Shown piece after piece: positions 16,515 through 25,600 of a DNA stretch of 64,000 nucleotides (within the stretch, counting starts at the first letter, position 1; each line of letters starts with the position of its first letter). A model generated the notes under the pieces. That model saw only the letters and a list, made by a program, of their open reading frames with translations. It had not been told where the DNA came from and ran no database searches. Made by a program: the position numbers and the translations under genes. Where the stretch lies: positions 62,001-126,000 of the forward strand of contig NZ_AYMJ01000030.1 in assembly GCF_000633255.1 (NCBI RefSeq). The letters are read 5' to 3'. This stretch comes from Pseudomonas sp. H1h (GTDB lineage Bacteria > Pseudomonadota > Gammaproteobacteria > Pseudomonadales > Pseudomonadaceae).

Positions 16515-18071
16515 ATGCCCGAATCGCCCACACTGTCCATGCCGTTCAATCCGGCGGGAATCGAACTCGACCGCCGTCAGGGCTTGAGTCGCCAGTTGTA
16601 TCAAGCGCTGCGGCTGCGTGTGCTGGACGGGCGTCTGGCCAGCGGTACGCGGTTGCCGGCCAGTCGCGATCTGGCGGCGGCGCTGGCCATCTCGCGCAAC
16701 AGCGTGGTGCGCGCCTACGATCAGTTGTACGCCGAAGGCTTCATTGAAGGACGGGTGGGTGACGGCACTTACGTTGCGCAATTGCCGCAAACGGTGTTGC
16801 CGGCGAAAAAACTATCCACAAAAGTATCCACAGGGTTTTCAACAGGCTTACCCACAGCCTTATCCACAAATTGGTTGGATTTACCTGTGGATCCATCCAG
16901 CAAAGTTATCCACAGCGACCCGCTGACCCGAGTCAAAAACAATCATTTGGCGCATCCTCCCAGTGGTCCGCCGCGGGCTTTTCGGGTCGGTGTGCCGGCC
17001 TTCGATCTGTTCCCTTTCGACGTCTGGGCCAAGCTGAATGCGGCTTTTTGGCGCAAACCGGATTTGCAGCAGCTGTGTTATGGCGACCCTGCCGGCGATG
17101 CACGGTTGCGCGGGATGATCGCAGCCTATTTGCGCAGCTCCCGTGGCATGCAGTGCACGGCTGAGCAAATTGTGATCACCAGCGGCGCGCAGCAGGGGAT
17201 TAGCCTTTGTGCACAGTTGCTGGTGGAGCCGGGGGACGGCGTGGCGATCGAGAATCCAGGCTACCGCGCGGCGGGCCATGCCTTCGCCGTGGCCGGTGCC
17301 CGGTTGCACGGGGTGGCGGTGGACAGTGAGGGCATCGACTGCCAGCAATTGGCGGGACTTGCCGATTGCCGTCTGACCTATGTCACGCCTTCCCACCAGT
17401 ACCCCACGGGGGTGGTGATGAGTCTGGCGCGGCGGCTCGAACTGCTGGCGTGGGCCGAGCGCACGCAAGGCTGGATCGTCGAGGATGATTACGATGGCGA
17501 GTACCGCTACAGCGGGGCTCCGCTGGCGCCGTTGGCCGCGCTCGATCGACAGGGGCGGGTGCTGTATGTCGGCACGTTCGGCAAGGTCGCGTTCCCGGCG
17601 TTGCGCTTGGGGTATCTGGTGCTGCCGCCAGGGTTGGTCGATGCCTTTGCCCAGCGACGCGCGGTGGATGTGCGCCATTCCGAAGTCAGCACCCAGGCGG
17701 TGATGGCCGAGTTCATGGCCGCCGGGCACTTCCAGCGGCACATCCGCCGCATGCGCCGCGCGGCGCTGAGTCGGCGTAATGTTTTGCTCGATGGCTGGCC
17801 GCAGGCTATTGCGGGCGTCGGCCCGTTGCCCGGTGTCGCCGCCGGGCTGCACCTGACCGTGCCGGTCGAGAGCGTGGCGCGCGAAACCGAACTGATCGAT
17901 CTGGCGCGTAGCGTCGACGTCGAGATCAACGGGTTGAGCAGCTATTGGTTACCGGACTCCAGCACCCCGGTCGATCAACGAGCCGGTCTGGTGCTGGGTT
18001 TTGCTGCGGTGCCTGAACGTGAGATCGAGGCGGCTCTCAAACGATTGCGTACGGTATGGCACAACCGCTGA
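16515..18071 (+). CDS. MocR-family (GntR/aminotransferase) transcriptional regulator
   Basis: The 518-residue product has an N-terminal GntR winged helix (about 20-90: GLSRQLYQALRLRVLDGRL, then SRDLAAALAISRNSVVRAYDQL), a long linker (about 95-150) and a type I aminotransferase-like domain. The PLP fold is clear: SGAQQGISL, IENPGYRAAG, DDYDGEYRY, and a Schiff-base lysine in YVGTFGKVAFPALRLGY. Such proteins sense PLP or amine adducts and usually regulate the divergent operon, here paiB-GNAT-GNAT. The linker is unusual: it is written with repeated Leu/Val/Phe-Ser-Thr units whose DNA forms a DnaA-box-like array (16812-16914). It converges on the giant gene, leaving 12 bp. Confidence 0.92.
   Translation: MPESPTLSMPFNPAGIELDRRQGLSRQLYQALRLRVLDGRLASGTRLPASRDLAAALAISRNSVVRAYDQLYAEGFIEGRVGDGTYVAQLPQTVLPAKKLSTKVSTGFSTGLPTALSTNWLDLPVDPSSKVIHSDPLTRVKNNHLAHPPSGPPRAFRVGVPAFDLFPFDVWAKLNAAFWRKPDLQQLCYGDPAGDARLRGMIAAYLRSSRGMQCTAEQIVITSGAQQGISLCAQLLVEPGDGVAIENPGYRAAGHAFAVAGARLHGVAVDSEGIDCQQLAGLADCRLTYVTPSHQYPTGVVMSLARRLELLAWAERTQGWIVEDDYDGEYRYSGAPLAPLAALDRQGRVLYVGTFGKVAFPALRLGYLVLPPGLVDAFAQRRAVDVRHSEVSTQAVMAEFMAAGHFQRHIRRMRRAALSRRNVLLDGWPQAIAGVGPLPGVAAGLHLTVPVESVARETELIDLARSVDVEINGLSSYWLPDSSTPVDQRAGLVLGFAAVPEREIEAALKRLRTVWHNR
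16812..16914 (+). repeat. Array of DnaA-box-like 9-mers inside the MocR linker
   Basis: Five 9-mers start at exact 12-bp intervals: CTATCCACA (16812), GTATCCACA (16824), TTTTCAACA (16836), TTACCCACA (16848) and TTATCCACA (16860). A reverse-strand GGATCCACA follows at 16886-16894 and a second perfect TTATCCACA at 16906-16914. Two match the DnaA-box consensus exactly, three have one mismatch and two have two. The array is also a 12-bp coding repeat (x-S-T-x). Whether DnaA binds is untested. Confidence 0.7.
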
Positions 18072-18083
18072 AGCGGACGCCGG

Positions 18084-21000
18084 TCAAGGTCGCGCTTCCA
18101 GTTGCAGGAACGGGCCCGGGTCGCCAATCCGGCGCAGTACATAGTCGAGCGGCGTCAGGCTGGCCAGGGCCTGACGCCGTTCTGCGTTCAGGCTCTTGAG
18201 GTGTGCATCGGCGATCTTCAGGTGCGCCGCCGTGAACTGCTCCGGCGGTGCTTCAGGCGAGTCATAGTGAAAGTGTGCCACCCACAGCGGTTGGTCATGC
18301 TCAGTGATGTCGAGCACCTGATATTCCTGGAAGTAATCCTTGCGCTTTTGGGTCTTGATCCGGCCTTGGGCGTTTCTGACGATCCGTACCTGGTGATTGT
18401 CCAGCAGCCATTGCACATAGGCCTGTCGAGGCTGGCGTTGCTTGAGCAGGCTGGCCCGCACCGCGACACCTTGAGCGCGCAGGCGGACGGCGGCGCTGTT
18501 GAGTTCGGCGCTCAGGTCGCCCACCGGAAGTCGCGTCCCGCCTGAGGCGAGCAAGCGCGCCCGGGCCTGCTCGACACCGATCGCGCTTTGCTCCAGTCGG
18601 CGGGCCTGATGGTCGAACAGGTCCTGCATGTCCGCCGGAATCCGGTTGGGCCTCAGTGCGTCGCGACGAGTTCGCTCAATGAATCCTCGCACGTCCTCGT
18701 TTTGCGTCAGGGCGTTGGCAATGATGTCGATGTCGTCCAGTTGCATCGCTGGCGAGGGTTTGGGTCTGACGGGAAGCATTTCCTCCAGGGGCGACTCAGC
18801 GGCGGTCGAGGGTTTGCCGGGCGCAGGGTCGCGTGGCCGGCTCTTGGTGACCTTGGCAACCAGTCGGGAACGCCCGGCAACGGCGGGTTTGGCGGCGGGC
18901 GGCGGGGTGCTGGTGCCGGTTCCCGGCAGCAGGTCGCTCAACTGCTCCTGGGCGCGCTGCCTGAATTCGCCGATCAAGGCGCTTATCCGCGCCAGTTCGT
19001 CCGGGTCGACCATGCCGGGATGTTCGCCTGGCAAGTCGCCAAGACGCTGGTCGGCATCGACATAGATATCGAGCAGCCGACTCAGCCACTCGATGTGCTG
19101 AGTGGCGGATTCGGCGTTTTCAGGTTTTCTGATCAGGGCGGCATGCCGATGGGTGGCGGTTGCCGCTTCGATAATCAACAGGCCGGTCGCTTCGCGGGCC
19201 GCCTCGGTGGCGGTGTCGCGCATGCACACCTCATGGGACATGCCGATGGCATTGGATTTCAAGTCCCACGGGGTGAATGTCGGGAGCAGGTTTCGCAAGC
19301 GCTGCGCGGTGGTCATGCCTGCGCTGCCGCTAGCGTCGAGGGGCTCCAGCGAGGTCTGCGACAGTTGCAGGCGCTCGATCATGTCCTGGCTCAAGGCCAG
19401 GGCCTGGCGCACTTCTTCGACGTAACTGTGCCGGGCCGGCTCTGATTCGATCACGCGGTTATCTGCCAGGTTGCGGGTCAGTATCGAATACGCGTTCCGT
19501 TTGAGGACAAACCACAGGCTGAGGTTTTTTTGCAGCAACGTGGTCATGCGTTGCAGCTCAATGAAATAGCCGTCGCTCCCACCCTTGAGGCGCCACCGCC
19601 CAAGCGTTTTCAAGGCCTCGTGGTAATCGTCGATCTGCTTTTCGACCTGTTCGAGGTAGCGCCGGGTTGCCTCTTCGTAGGCATGCCCGGTGGTGCCGAG
19701 CAAGGCTTTCTGGGCTTTCTCCAGCTCGGCATGGCCGGCCGCTTCCCGGCTTCTGAATGTCTGCAGAGCGGTGCCCAGTTGTTGCCTTTGCAGTTCCTTT
19801 TCCTTGCGCTGAGCCTTGAGCTGGCTTTGCAGGCTGGTGCCGCCAGCACCGCCGCGCAGGCGCAAGCGCGTGTCCACGAACCACTGGCCCTGCGCGTTGT
19901 GAATCAATAACGGCCCGGTTTTCGAGGGCGTGTCGGGATAGACGATCTGGACCTGCTGGTCATCGTTTTCCGTCACTTGAAACCAGCGTTCGCCTACCTG
20001 CGCATAGGTCCGGGAATCGAGGCGATACAAGCTGGCCTTGTCGCGCAGCAGGGTTTCGATGGCCGTTGCGGTGAGATCCGGGGCCGGTACGGCCAGGCTG
20101 TTCAGAAACGTGGTCAATGCCGCAGGCGAGCGACGAGGCACCGAGCCGCTGGCCTCGAGCGAGGTGTAGTGGCTGGAGGGCAACTCGTCGCGCAACAAAG
20201 TCGGGAGGTGGGTGACCTTGGGTAGTGCAGGCTTTATCACCGGGGGCAGTTGAGGTTGGGGCAACAGTCCCCTGTCATTGCGCGGCACCGTGCGGGAGCC
20301 GGTTTTGCGGCGTACGGCGGCATGATGGGCGAGGATCATCCCCAGGTTCAGCAGCATGTCGGCAACGGCGCCCCACTGAGCCTGCGTATCCCCACGTTGA
20401 TGGGCGTCCACCACCTGGTCGATCTCACTGATGCTTTGCCAGACCCAGATCGCCGCGCCTGCCGGGCCGCAGAGGAAATTCGCGGCAACGTTGAACAGCG
20501 CCCAGCCGCTATCACGCAATAAGGTCCAGCGACGTTGCGCGTTGGACAGCGACTGGCGGTCAGCAAGTTCGGCCATTGCCAGCGCATGGGTCTTGAACAG
20601 GACCGGGAACACATCGCCGCTCAGCGTTCTGGAGGAGAGCCCGACCGGCCCGGCCCAGCTCACTGAAGTCCAGGGTTCGGAAAGTAATTGCGCGCCCAGC
20701 CATGGGCTGGGCAGGCCAGTGGGGAAGGTGTATTGGGCATATTTGAAACTAGTGTCCGAGTCTGGCAGCCAGGCCAGCACCGAATCCCTCAGTTCGCCTG
20801 GCTGATGCAAGGCGTACAGCAGGTTTTGCGCGGAAGGGAATTGCAGCAACGGCTGATCAAGTAACGGGCGATACAACAGGCATGGCCCGGCGTCTGGCCG
20901 ATGCGCGGCAATGATGAACATGTTGGTGACCGTGTCGCCCTGGGTTTCCCCGGCATGGACGAAGGTCAGCGGACGAATGACCACGGTCGGCGGCTGAGCG

Positions 21001-22619
21001 GGTGCCGGTTTCAGCCAATCGAGGACACGGCGATAGCCTTGTTCATCCACACCACCGAGGCGACGGAGCTTGCACTCCAGTGCAATCAACGGCAGTAGCG
21101 CACGCAGTTGACTGATGTAAAAACGTTGTTGCAAAGGGGCCTGGAGCGGGTCGTCGATCAGGCTGTTCTTGATCAGTTCGGGGTACACCTCACCGATGTT
21201 GACCTGGCTTGCCATCTTCGTCAGATAGGCGACGGTCAGCCATGACGGCAGCGCTTGTGGCGGGCTGAATTGCAGCGAGGCCAGATATGGCGCGCTGTTC
21301 TGCAAGGCGTACTCACCCAGGGTTTCGGTATGGGTGTCATGCGGGTTGGGCAGGGTCACGCCGCCGGATTCGAAGCTGTTGGTGATGTTGATTTGCAGGC
21401 GGTCCAGTGGCAATCCGACAGCTGTCGCCTGATCAGCGATGATCGCTTCACGCATACGGTTCTGTGCATAGGTGTTGATCGGCAGAACCGGTTTCAGTGC
21501 CGGGTCTGCCTGGCGGTACAGCAGACCCAGCGCGTTGATCGATTGACTGTACTGATCAAGGTCGGACGCCGTAGCGCCGGTCAGCCAGTCGGGGATTGAA
21601 TCGTCCAGGCTAATCAGGGCTTTTTTCTGCGACTCACTGGCTTGCTCGATCAGCGGCGAGAAGTTGCTGCCGTCCTCGGCATCGGTGTCGAGACTTTGCT
21701 GGGTGATCGCCCGGATGGCATCGAGCTGATTGGCGATCAGTGCCCAGGCCATGTGGTCGAAAAAATTCCCCGCTGGCTCGAACAATTGCCACTGCAGGTT
21801 CTGTCCGTCTGGCTGCAAGTCGATACGTTGCGGCAACGACGCGCCCAACTGCTGCAGGGAGTCGAACGATTCATAACCGTCCTCTACGGTGTACATCATC
21901 ACCACATTACGCAGCCCATAGCGGCCGGTCAGTACGGCGGCCCCACCCAGAATCAGGTGCTGGCGGTGGCCTTGGGCGTCGACAGCGTCAATGTCGATCA
22001 GGCAGACCTGGATGGCCGAGAGTGTCTGGTCATGGTTGCGGCGCTCCTGCTTGTCGGGGTGCAGCGAGACTGCCCGGGCGATTCGGCACTGTTCATCGTC
22101 CCAGCCGTGCGCGCTGCGAACGTTCAGCGCCTTGCGCAGTGAATCGGATAGCTCCTGCCAGTGCGGCATCTGGTGCCGGGTGCTGTTCCAGTAACCCAGT
22201 TGGCGCTCTGCAAAGGCCACGAACAGCAGAGGTGCGTAGTCGTTCAGCAACGCGGCAATGGCTTCGATATCGATGTCCAGATGCACCACGGGCGAGGCCT
22301 GGGGATTCAAGGTGAGAAAGTGTTGGCCCTCAAGGTAGTTGGCGTGGGAGCTGTTGAAAAATTGTCGGATCAGCGCCTGGGTCAGCGATTCAAACCGGGT
22401 GGGCAGAGCGGCCGGCTCGCCGTCGAGCCATTGCCAGTGCGGTGTGCCGATCATCGCCTGGTCAGGGTCGATGTCCTTGTGCGGATACAGCTGCTTCAGC
22501 GCCCGGCGCAGTATGCTGGCGGCAACTTCATCGATCGTCGGTCCACGACTGGTCTGATGGACGATCTGGCTCTTTTGCAGCAAAGCCTGGGTTTCGGTGT
22601 CATCTGAGTGCTCGGTCAT
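18084..22619 (-). CDS. Giant DUF6543/dermonecrotic-toxin-like protein, copy 2
   Basis: The product is 1,511 residues with no signal peptide. It is clearly paralogous to the upstream gene throughout, for example FDSLQQLGAS, GPCLLYRPLLDQ, ELADRQSLSNA, RTYAQVGERWF, LRLRGG and LWVAHFHY. Those landmarks are ones I associate with the large Pseudomonas DUF6543 (dermonecrotic toxin domain) family; this is family memory, not a search. A hydrophobic helical pair lies mid-protein (about 700-770), LRLRGG is at 919-924, and a charged coiled-coil follows (925-1010). The C-terminal 120 residues form a conserved tail. AAGGA is well spaced for the ATG at 22619, less so for the ATG six bases upstream. The gene follows its paralogue by 28 bp. 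A toxin or host-directed effector role is possible but unproven. Confidence 0.75.
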   Translation of the reverse strand: MTEHSDDTETQALLQKSQIVHQTSRGPTIDEVAASILRRALKQLYPHKDIDPDQAMIGTPHWQWLDGEPAALPTRFESLTQALIRQFFNSSHANYLEGQHFLTLNPQASPVVHLDIDIEAIAALLNDYAPLLFVAFAERQLGYWNSTRHQMPHWQELSDSLRKALNVRSAHGWDDEQCRIARAVSLHPDKQERRNHDQTLSAIQVCLIDIDAVDAQGHRQHLILGGAAVLTGRYGLRNVVMMYTVEDGYESFDSLQQLGASLPQRIDLQPDGQNLQWQLFEPAGNFFDHMAWALIANQLDAIRAITQQSLDTDAEDGSNFSPLIEQASESQKKALISLDDSIPDWLTGATASDLDQYSQSINALGLLYRQADPALKPVLPINTYAQNRMREAIIADQATAVGLPLDRLQINITNSFESGGVTLPNPHDTHTETLGEYALQNSAPYLASLQFSPPQALPSWLTVAYLTKMASQVNIGEVYPELIKNSLIDDPLQAPLQQRFYISQLRALLPLIALECKLRRLGGVDEQGYRRVLDWLKPAPAQPPTVVIRPLTFVHAGETQGDTVTNMFIIAAHRPDAGPCLLYRPLLDQPLLQFPSAQNLLYALHQPGELRDSVLAWLPDSDTSFKYAQYTFPTGLPSPWLGAQLLSEPWTSVSWAGPVGLSSRTLSGDVFPVLFKTHALAMAELADRQSLSNAQRRWTLLRDSGWALFNVAANFLCGPAGAAIWVWQSISEIDQVVDAHQRGDTQAQWGAVADMLLNLGMILAHHAAVRRKTGSRTVPRNDRGLLPQPQLPPVIKPALPKVTHLPTLLRDELPSSHYTSLEASGSVPRRSPAALTTFLNSLAVPAPDLTATAIETLLRDKASLYRLDSRTYAQVGERWFQVTENDDQQVQIVYPDTPSKTGPLLIHNAQGQWFVDTRLRLRGGAGGTSLQSQLKAQRKEKELQRQQLGTALQTFRSREAAGHAELEKAQKALLGTTGHAYEEATRRYLEQVEKQIDDYHEALKTLGRWRLKGGSDGYFIELQRMTTLLQKNLSLWFVLKRNAYSILTRNLADNRVIESEPARHSYVEEVRQALALSQDMIERLQLSQTSLEPLDASGSAGMTTAQRLRNLLPTFTPWDLKSNAIGMSHEVCMRDTATEAAREATGLLIIEAATATHRHAALIRKPENAESATQHIEWLSRLLDIYVDADQRLGDLPGEHPGMVDPDELARISALIGEFRQRAQEQLSDLLPGTGTSTPPPAAKPAVAGRSRLVAKVTKSRPRDPAPGKPSTAAESPLEEMLPVRPKPSPAMQLDDIDIIANALTQNEDVRGFIERTRRDALRPNRIPADMQDLFDHQARRLEQSAIGVEQARARLLASGGTRLPVGDLSAELNSAAVRLRAQGVAVRASLLKQRQPRQAYVQWLLDNHQVRIVRNAQGRIKTQKRKDYFQEYQVLDITEHDQPLWVAHFHYDSPEAPPEQFTAAHLKIADAHLKSLNAERRQALASLTPLDYVLRRIGDPGPFLQLEARP

Positions 22620-22647
22620 CGTCATTTTCCTTTTTGACGTTCGGGGC

Positions 22648-25600
22648 TTATGAGAAAAACAGCGAGCGCGCCAGCTGCGGGCTGATTGCGCTGCGATAGA
22701 CGGCGATCACCTGTGGGCTGCTTGCGGCATCCAGATCGAAGGCGCCGGCCAGTCGTTGATCCTGCAGTTTCAAGTGGGCGGCGGTGAACGCATCGACTGG
22801 TGCGTCGAGGCTGGCGTAATGGAAGTGGGCGTACCACAAGGTCTTCCCGGTGCGCCGCTCGCGAATTTCGTATTCCTGCAGGTAATCCCGACGCGGCCCT
22901 TTGAGGCGGCGTCGATCAGCGCCCGCCACAATCTCGATTTCATCCTTGCTCAATAGCCATTCGACGCGGGCGGCAGTGGGCGGCTGTTGCTTGATCATCT
23001 CGACCCGTACCCGGTAACCCTCGGCGTACAGGCGATTGCGCGCCTCCTGCAATTGCGCGATCAACGCTGGAGGCTCCTCGATGCTGTTCGCTCGCAGCCG
23101 GGCCTGCTCCAGGCTCCTGGCACTCTCATCGAGTTGCTCGGCCCTGTGCTGGAACAACTCCTCGATCTCCACCGGGATACGACCGGGCTTATTTGCATGC
23201 GCTTCGGTTTTCCGCACGAAGCTTTCCACGCCGTCGAGCAGCGTCTGCCCTTGAGTGATCTGGGTCGCGAGGTCCGGGGCCGGAGCGCTCGGGCGGCGAC
23301 GTCGGGGTTGAACACGCTCGAGCCAGACGCCGGGGGTTTTCTCATGAAAGGTGGCGATCACGTTGCCGGTCAACGGTGCTTTGACGTCCAGCAGAGTCGG
23401 CTGCCCCGGTGCCGTTGGGCGTAATTCACCGACCACCGTGCCCTTGAAGCGGGTTTTGATCACTCGTTTGCGTGACGGTGGTGCGGACCTCGAGGGGCCG
23501 GGGCGAGGTTCCACCGGCCGGTGTTCGAGCAGCAGGTTCGCCAGGTGTTCTTCGGTTTGCTGCTGGAATTCACTGATGCGTGAGCGCAGGTGTCCGAACG
23601 GCTGATCGAGGACTACCTCCTGATGGTTGAGACTGAATTCTTCGAGCGTCTGGTCGATGGCGGCAAACTGTTCGAGCATGTCATTGAGGCCCTCGATTCG
23701 CTCGTTGGCATCCAGATTCGGGTGTTCGAGCATCAGTTCCTGCGAGGTCTGGATGACCAGGCCGGCCGTTTCGATCAGGTGAACCAGCTCGCCCTCGGCC
23801 TGACTCAGCGCAGCAGAGGCCTGCTCTTTCAGGCAGATATGGCGCCCCAGCGAAACCTGCAGTGCCTTGAGATCGTTGAGGCTGAAAGCGGGCAATTTTG
23901 CACGGTAGGTATTGGCGATTTCGGCGGCACTTTTGCCCAGTCGGCTCATTTCCTGAAAACGCGACTGAGCAAATTCGACTTTGTTGATCACGTCCTCGGT
24001 CAGATCGAACATTTGGCGGTAGGTCGCAGGATCCCCGGGACCTTCAGCCGTCTCTTCGGCGTCAAGCAGCACCAGGGTGTCCTTGAGGGTTTGAGTGAAG
24101 GCGGGATTGCGTTGATCGAGCCAGGTCTGGTTGAAAAACAACTGGGTCCCGAGCATCTCGGTCATGGCGCTGCGATAGTTGGGAACCGCCTCCAGCAGAT
24201 TCAGCGATTTGAGCTGGTCAATGGGGGTGACGTATTCCCCGGTGCGGCGCTCCAGCACCTCGAGAAACTTCGCTTGTTCGGCAGGCCGGGTGTCGTCGCT
24301 GGCCGCCCTCATGGCGATGTGCGCGGCTGTCAGCTCTTTGCGTGCCTGCTCGCGCTCGGTATCGAATTCGGCCAGTTGTTTCCTGAGCTCGGCGATGTGC
24401 TCGAGGTTTTTCTGTTTTTTGGCTTTGCGTCGACTCGACAGACCGCCGCCACGCAGGCGCAGGCGCGTATCGACGAACCATTCGCCGCGCCGATTGCCGA
24501 TCAATGCAGGTCCCGGGCGTCCTGGTTGCTCGCGTGAGTCGAAGATCGATACTTCGCTCTCGTCCCCGACCGTCACCTCGAACCAGCGTTCAGCCACCTG
24601 CGCGTAATAGCGGGTGCCCTGGCGATACAGGTAGCGATAAGGTCCGGTTTCGCTGGTTGGCGGGATGAGTGATTCGGGGCGGGTGATCGCGAAGCGGTCG
24701 AGTGTCTTGGCCAGGCTCAGGGCGGCGTCGGTCAGCAACGCCACTGGGTGCCGCGCTGGGGGCTCGCCGATCACATCAGGCCGTTGAACGATGTTCACCA
24801 ACGGCTGTGGCGCGGGCTCCTTGGTTTCGACTGCAAGGGGCTCCGGCGCTTTTTCGGCCATGTGGCGGGACGGCGAGTTGCGCGTGCTGGCGTGATGCGC
24901 GAGGACCATGGCCAGGGTCAGCAACAGATCGGTCATCGCGGTTTTCTGTTGCCCGGTGTCGCCGGTTTCGGCGGCATCCAGGGTTTGTTGCAGATCGTCC
25001 AGGACCTGCCAGATCCAGGCGGCTGTGCCGACTGTTCGACCGAGAAAGGGCAGCACCGTGTTGAGGAGCATCCAGCCGGTGCGCTTGAAGCTTTCCCAGC
25101 GACTTTCGGCATTGGACAGCGATTGCCGATCGGCCAGTTCGATCATGGCGCTGACGCTGGCCTTGAACAGCGACGTCAGGTAATCCTCGGCGCCGACCCG
25201 AGTACCCAGCGCCAGTGTCCCGCTCATTTGCAGGGAGGTCAGTGGATCGGCGAGCAATTGTGAAAGTGTCCATACCGACGGCCGATCGTCGCTGAATACG
25301 TAGTTGGCGTAATTGGCCCGCACACGGTCCGGCAACCAGGCGAGTACCGATTGGCGCAGTTTCGGAGAGTGTTTGATGGCATACACCAGGTTGGCCGGCG
25401 ACGGGTATTGGGCCAACGAGTGATCGAGCAGTGGCCGGTAAAGCAGGCACGGTCCCTTGTCCATCTGCCGTGGACCAATCACGAACATGTTGGCGACTTC
25501 GTCCGTGGTCGTGCCCGGGCGCCACGAGGGACTGAAGGCCAGCGGCCGAATGACGATCTCCTGACCGTCCACCCAACGGTTGGCATCGAGGACCTGAACC

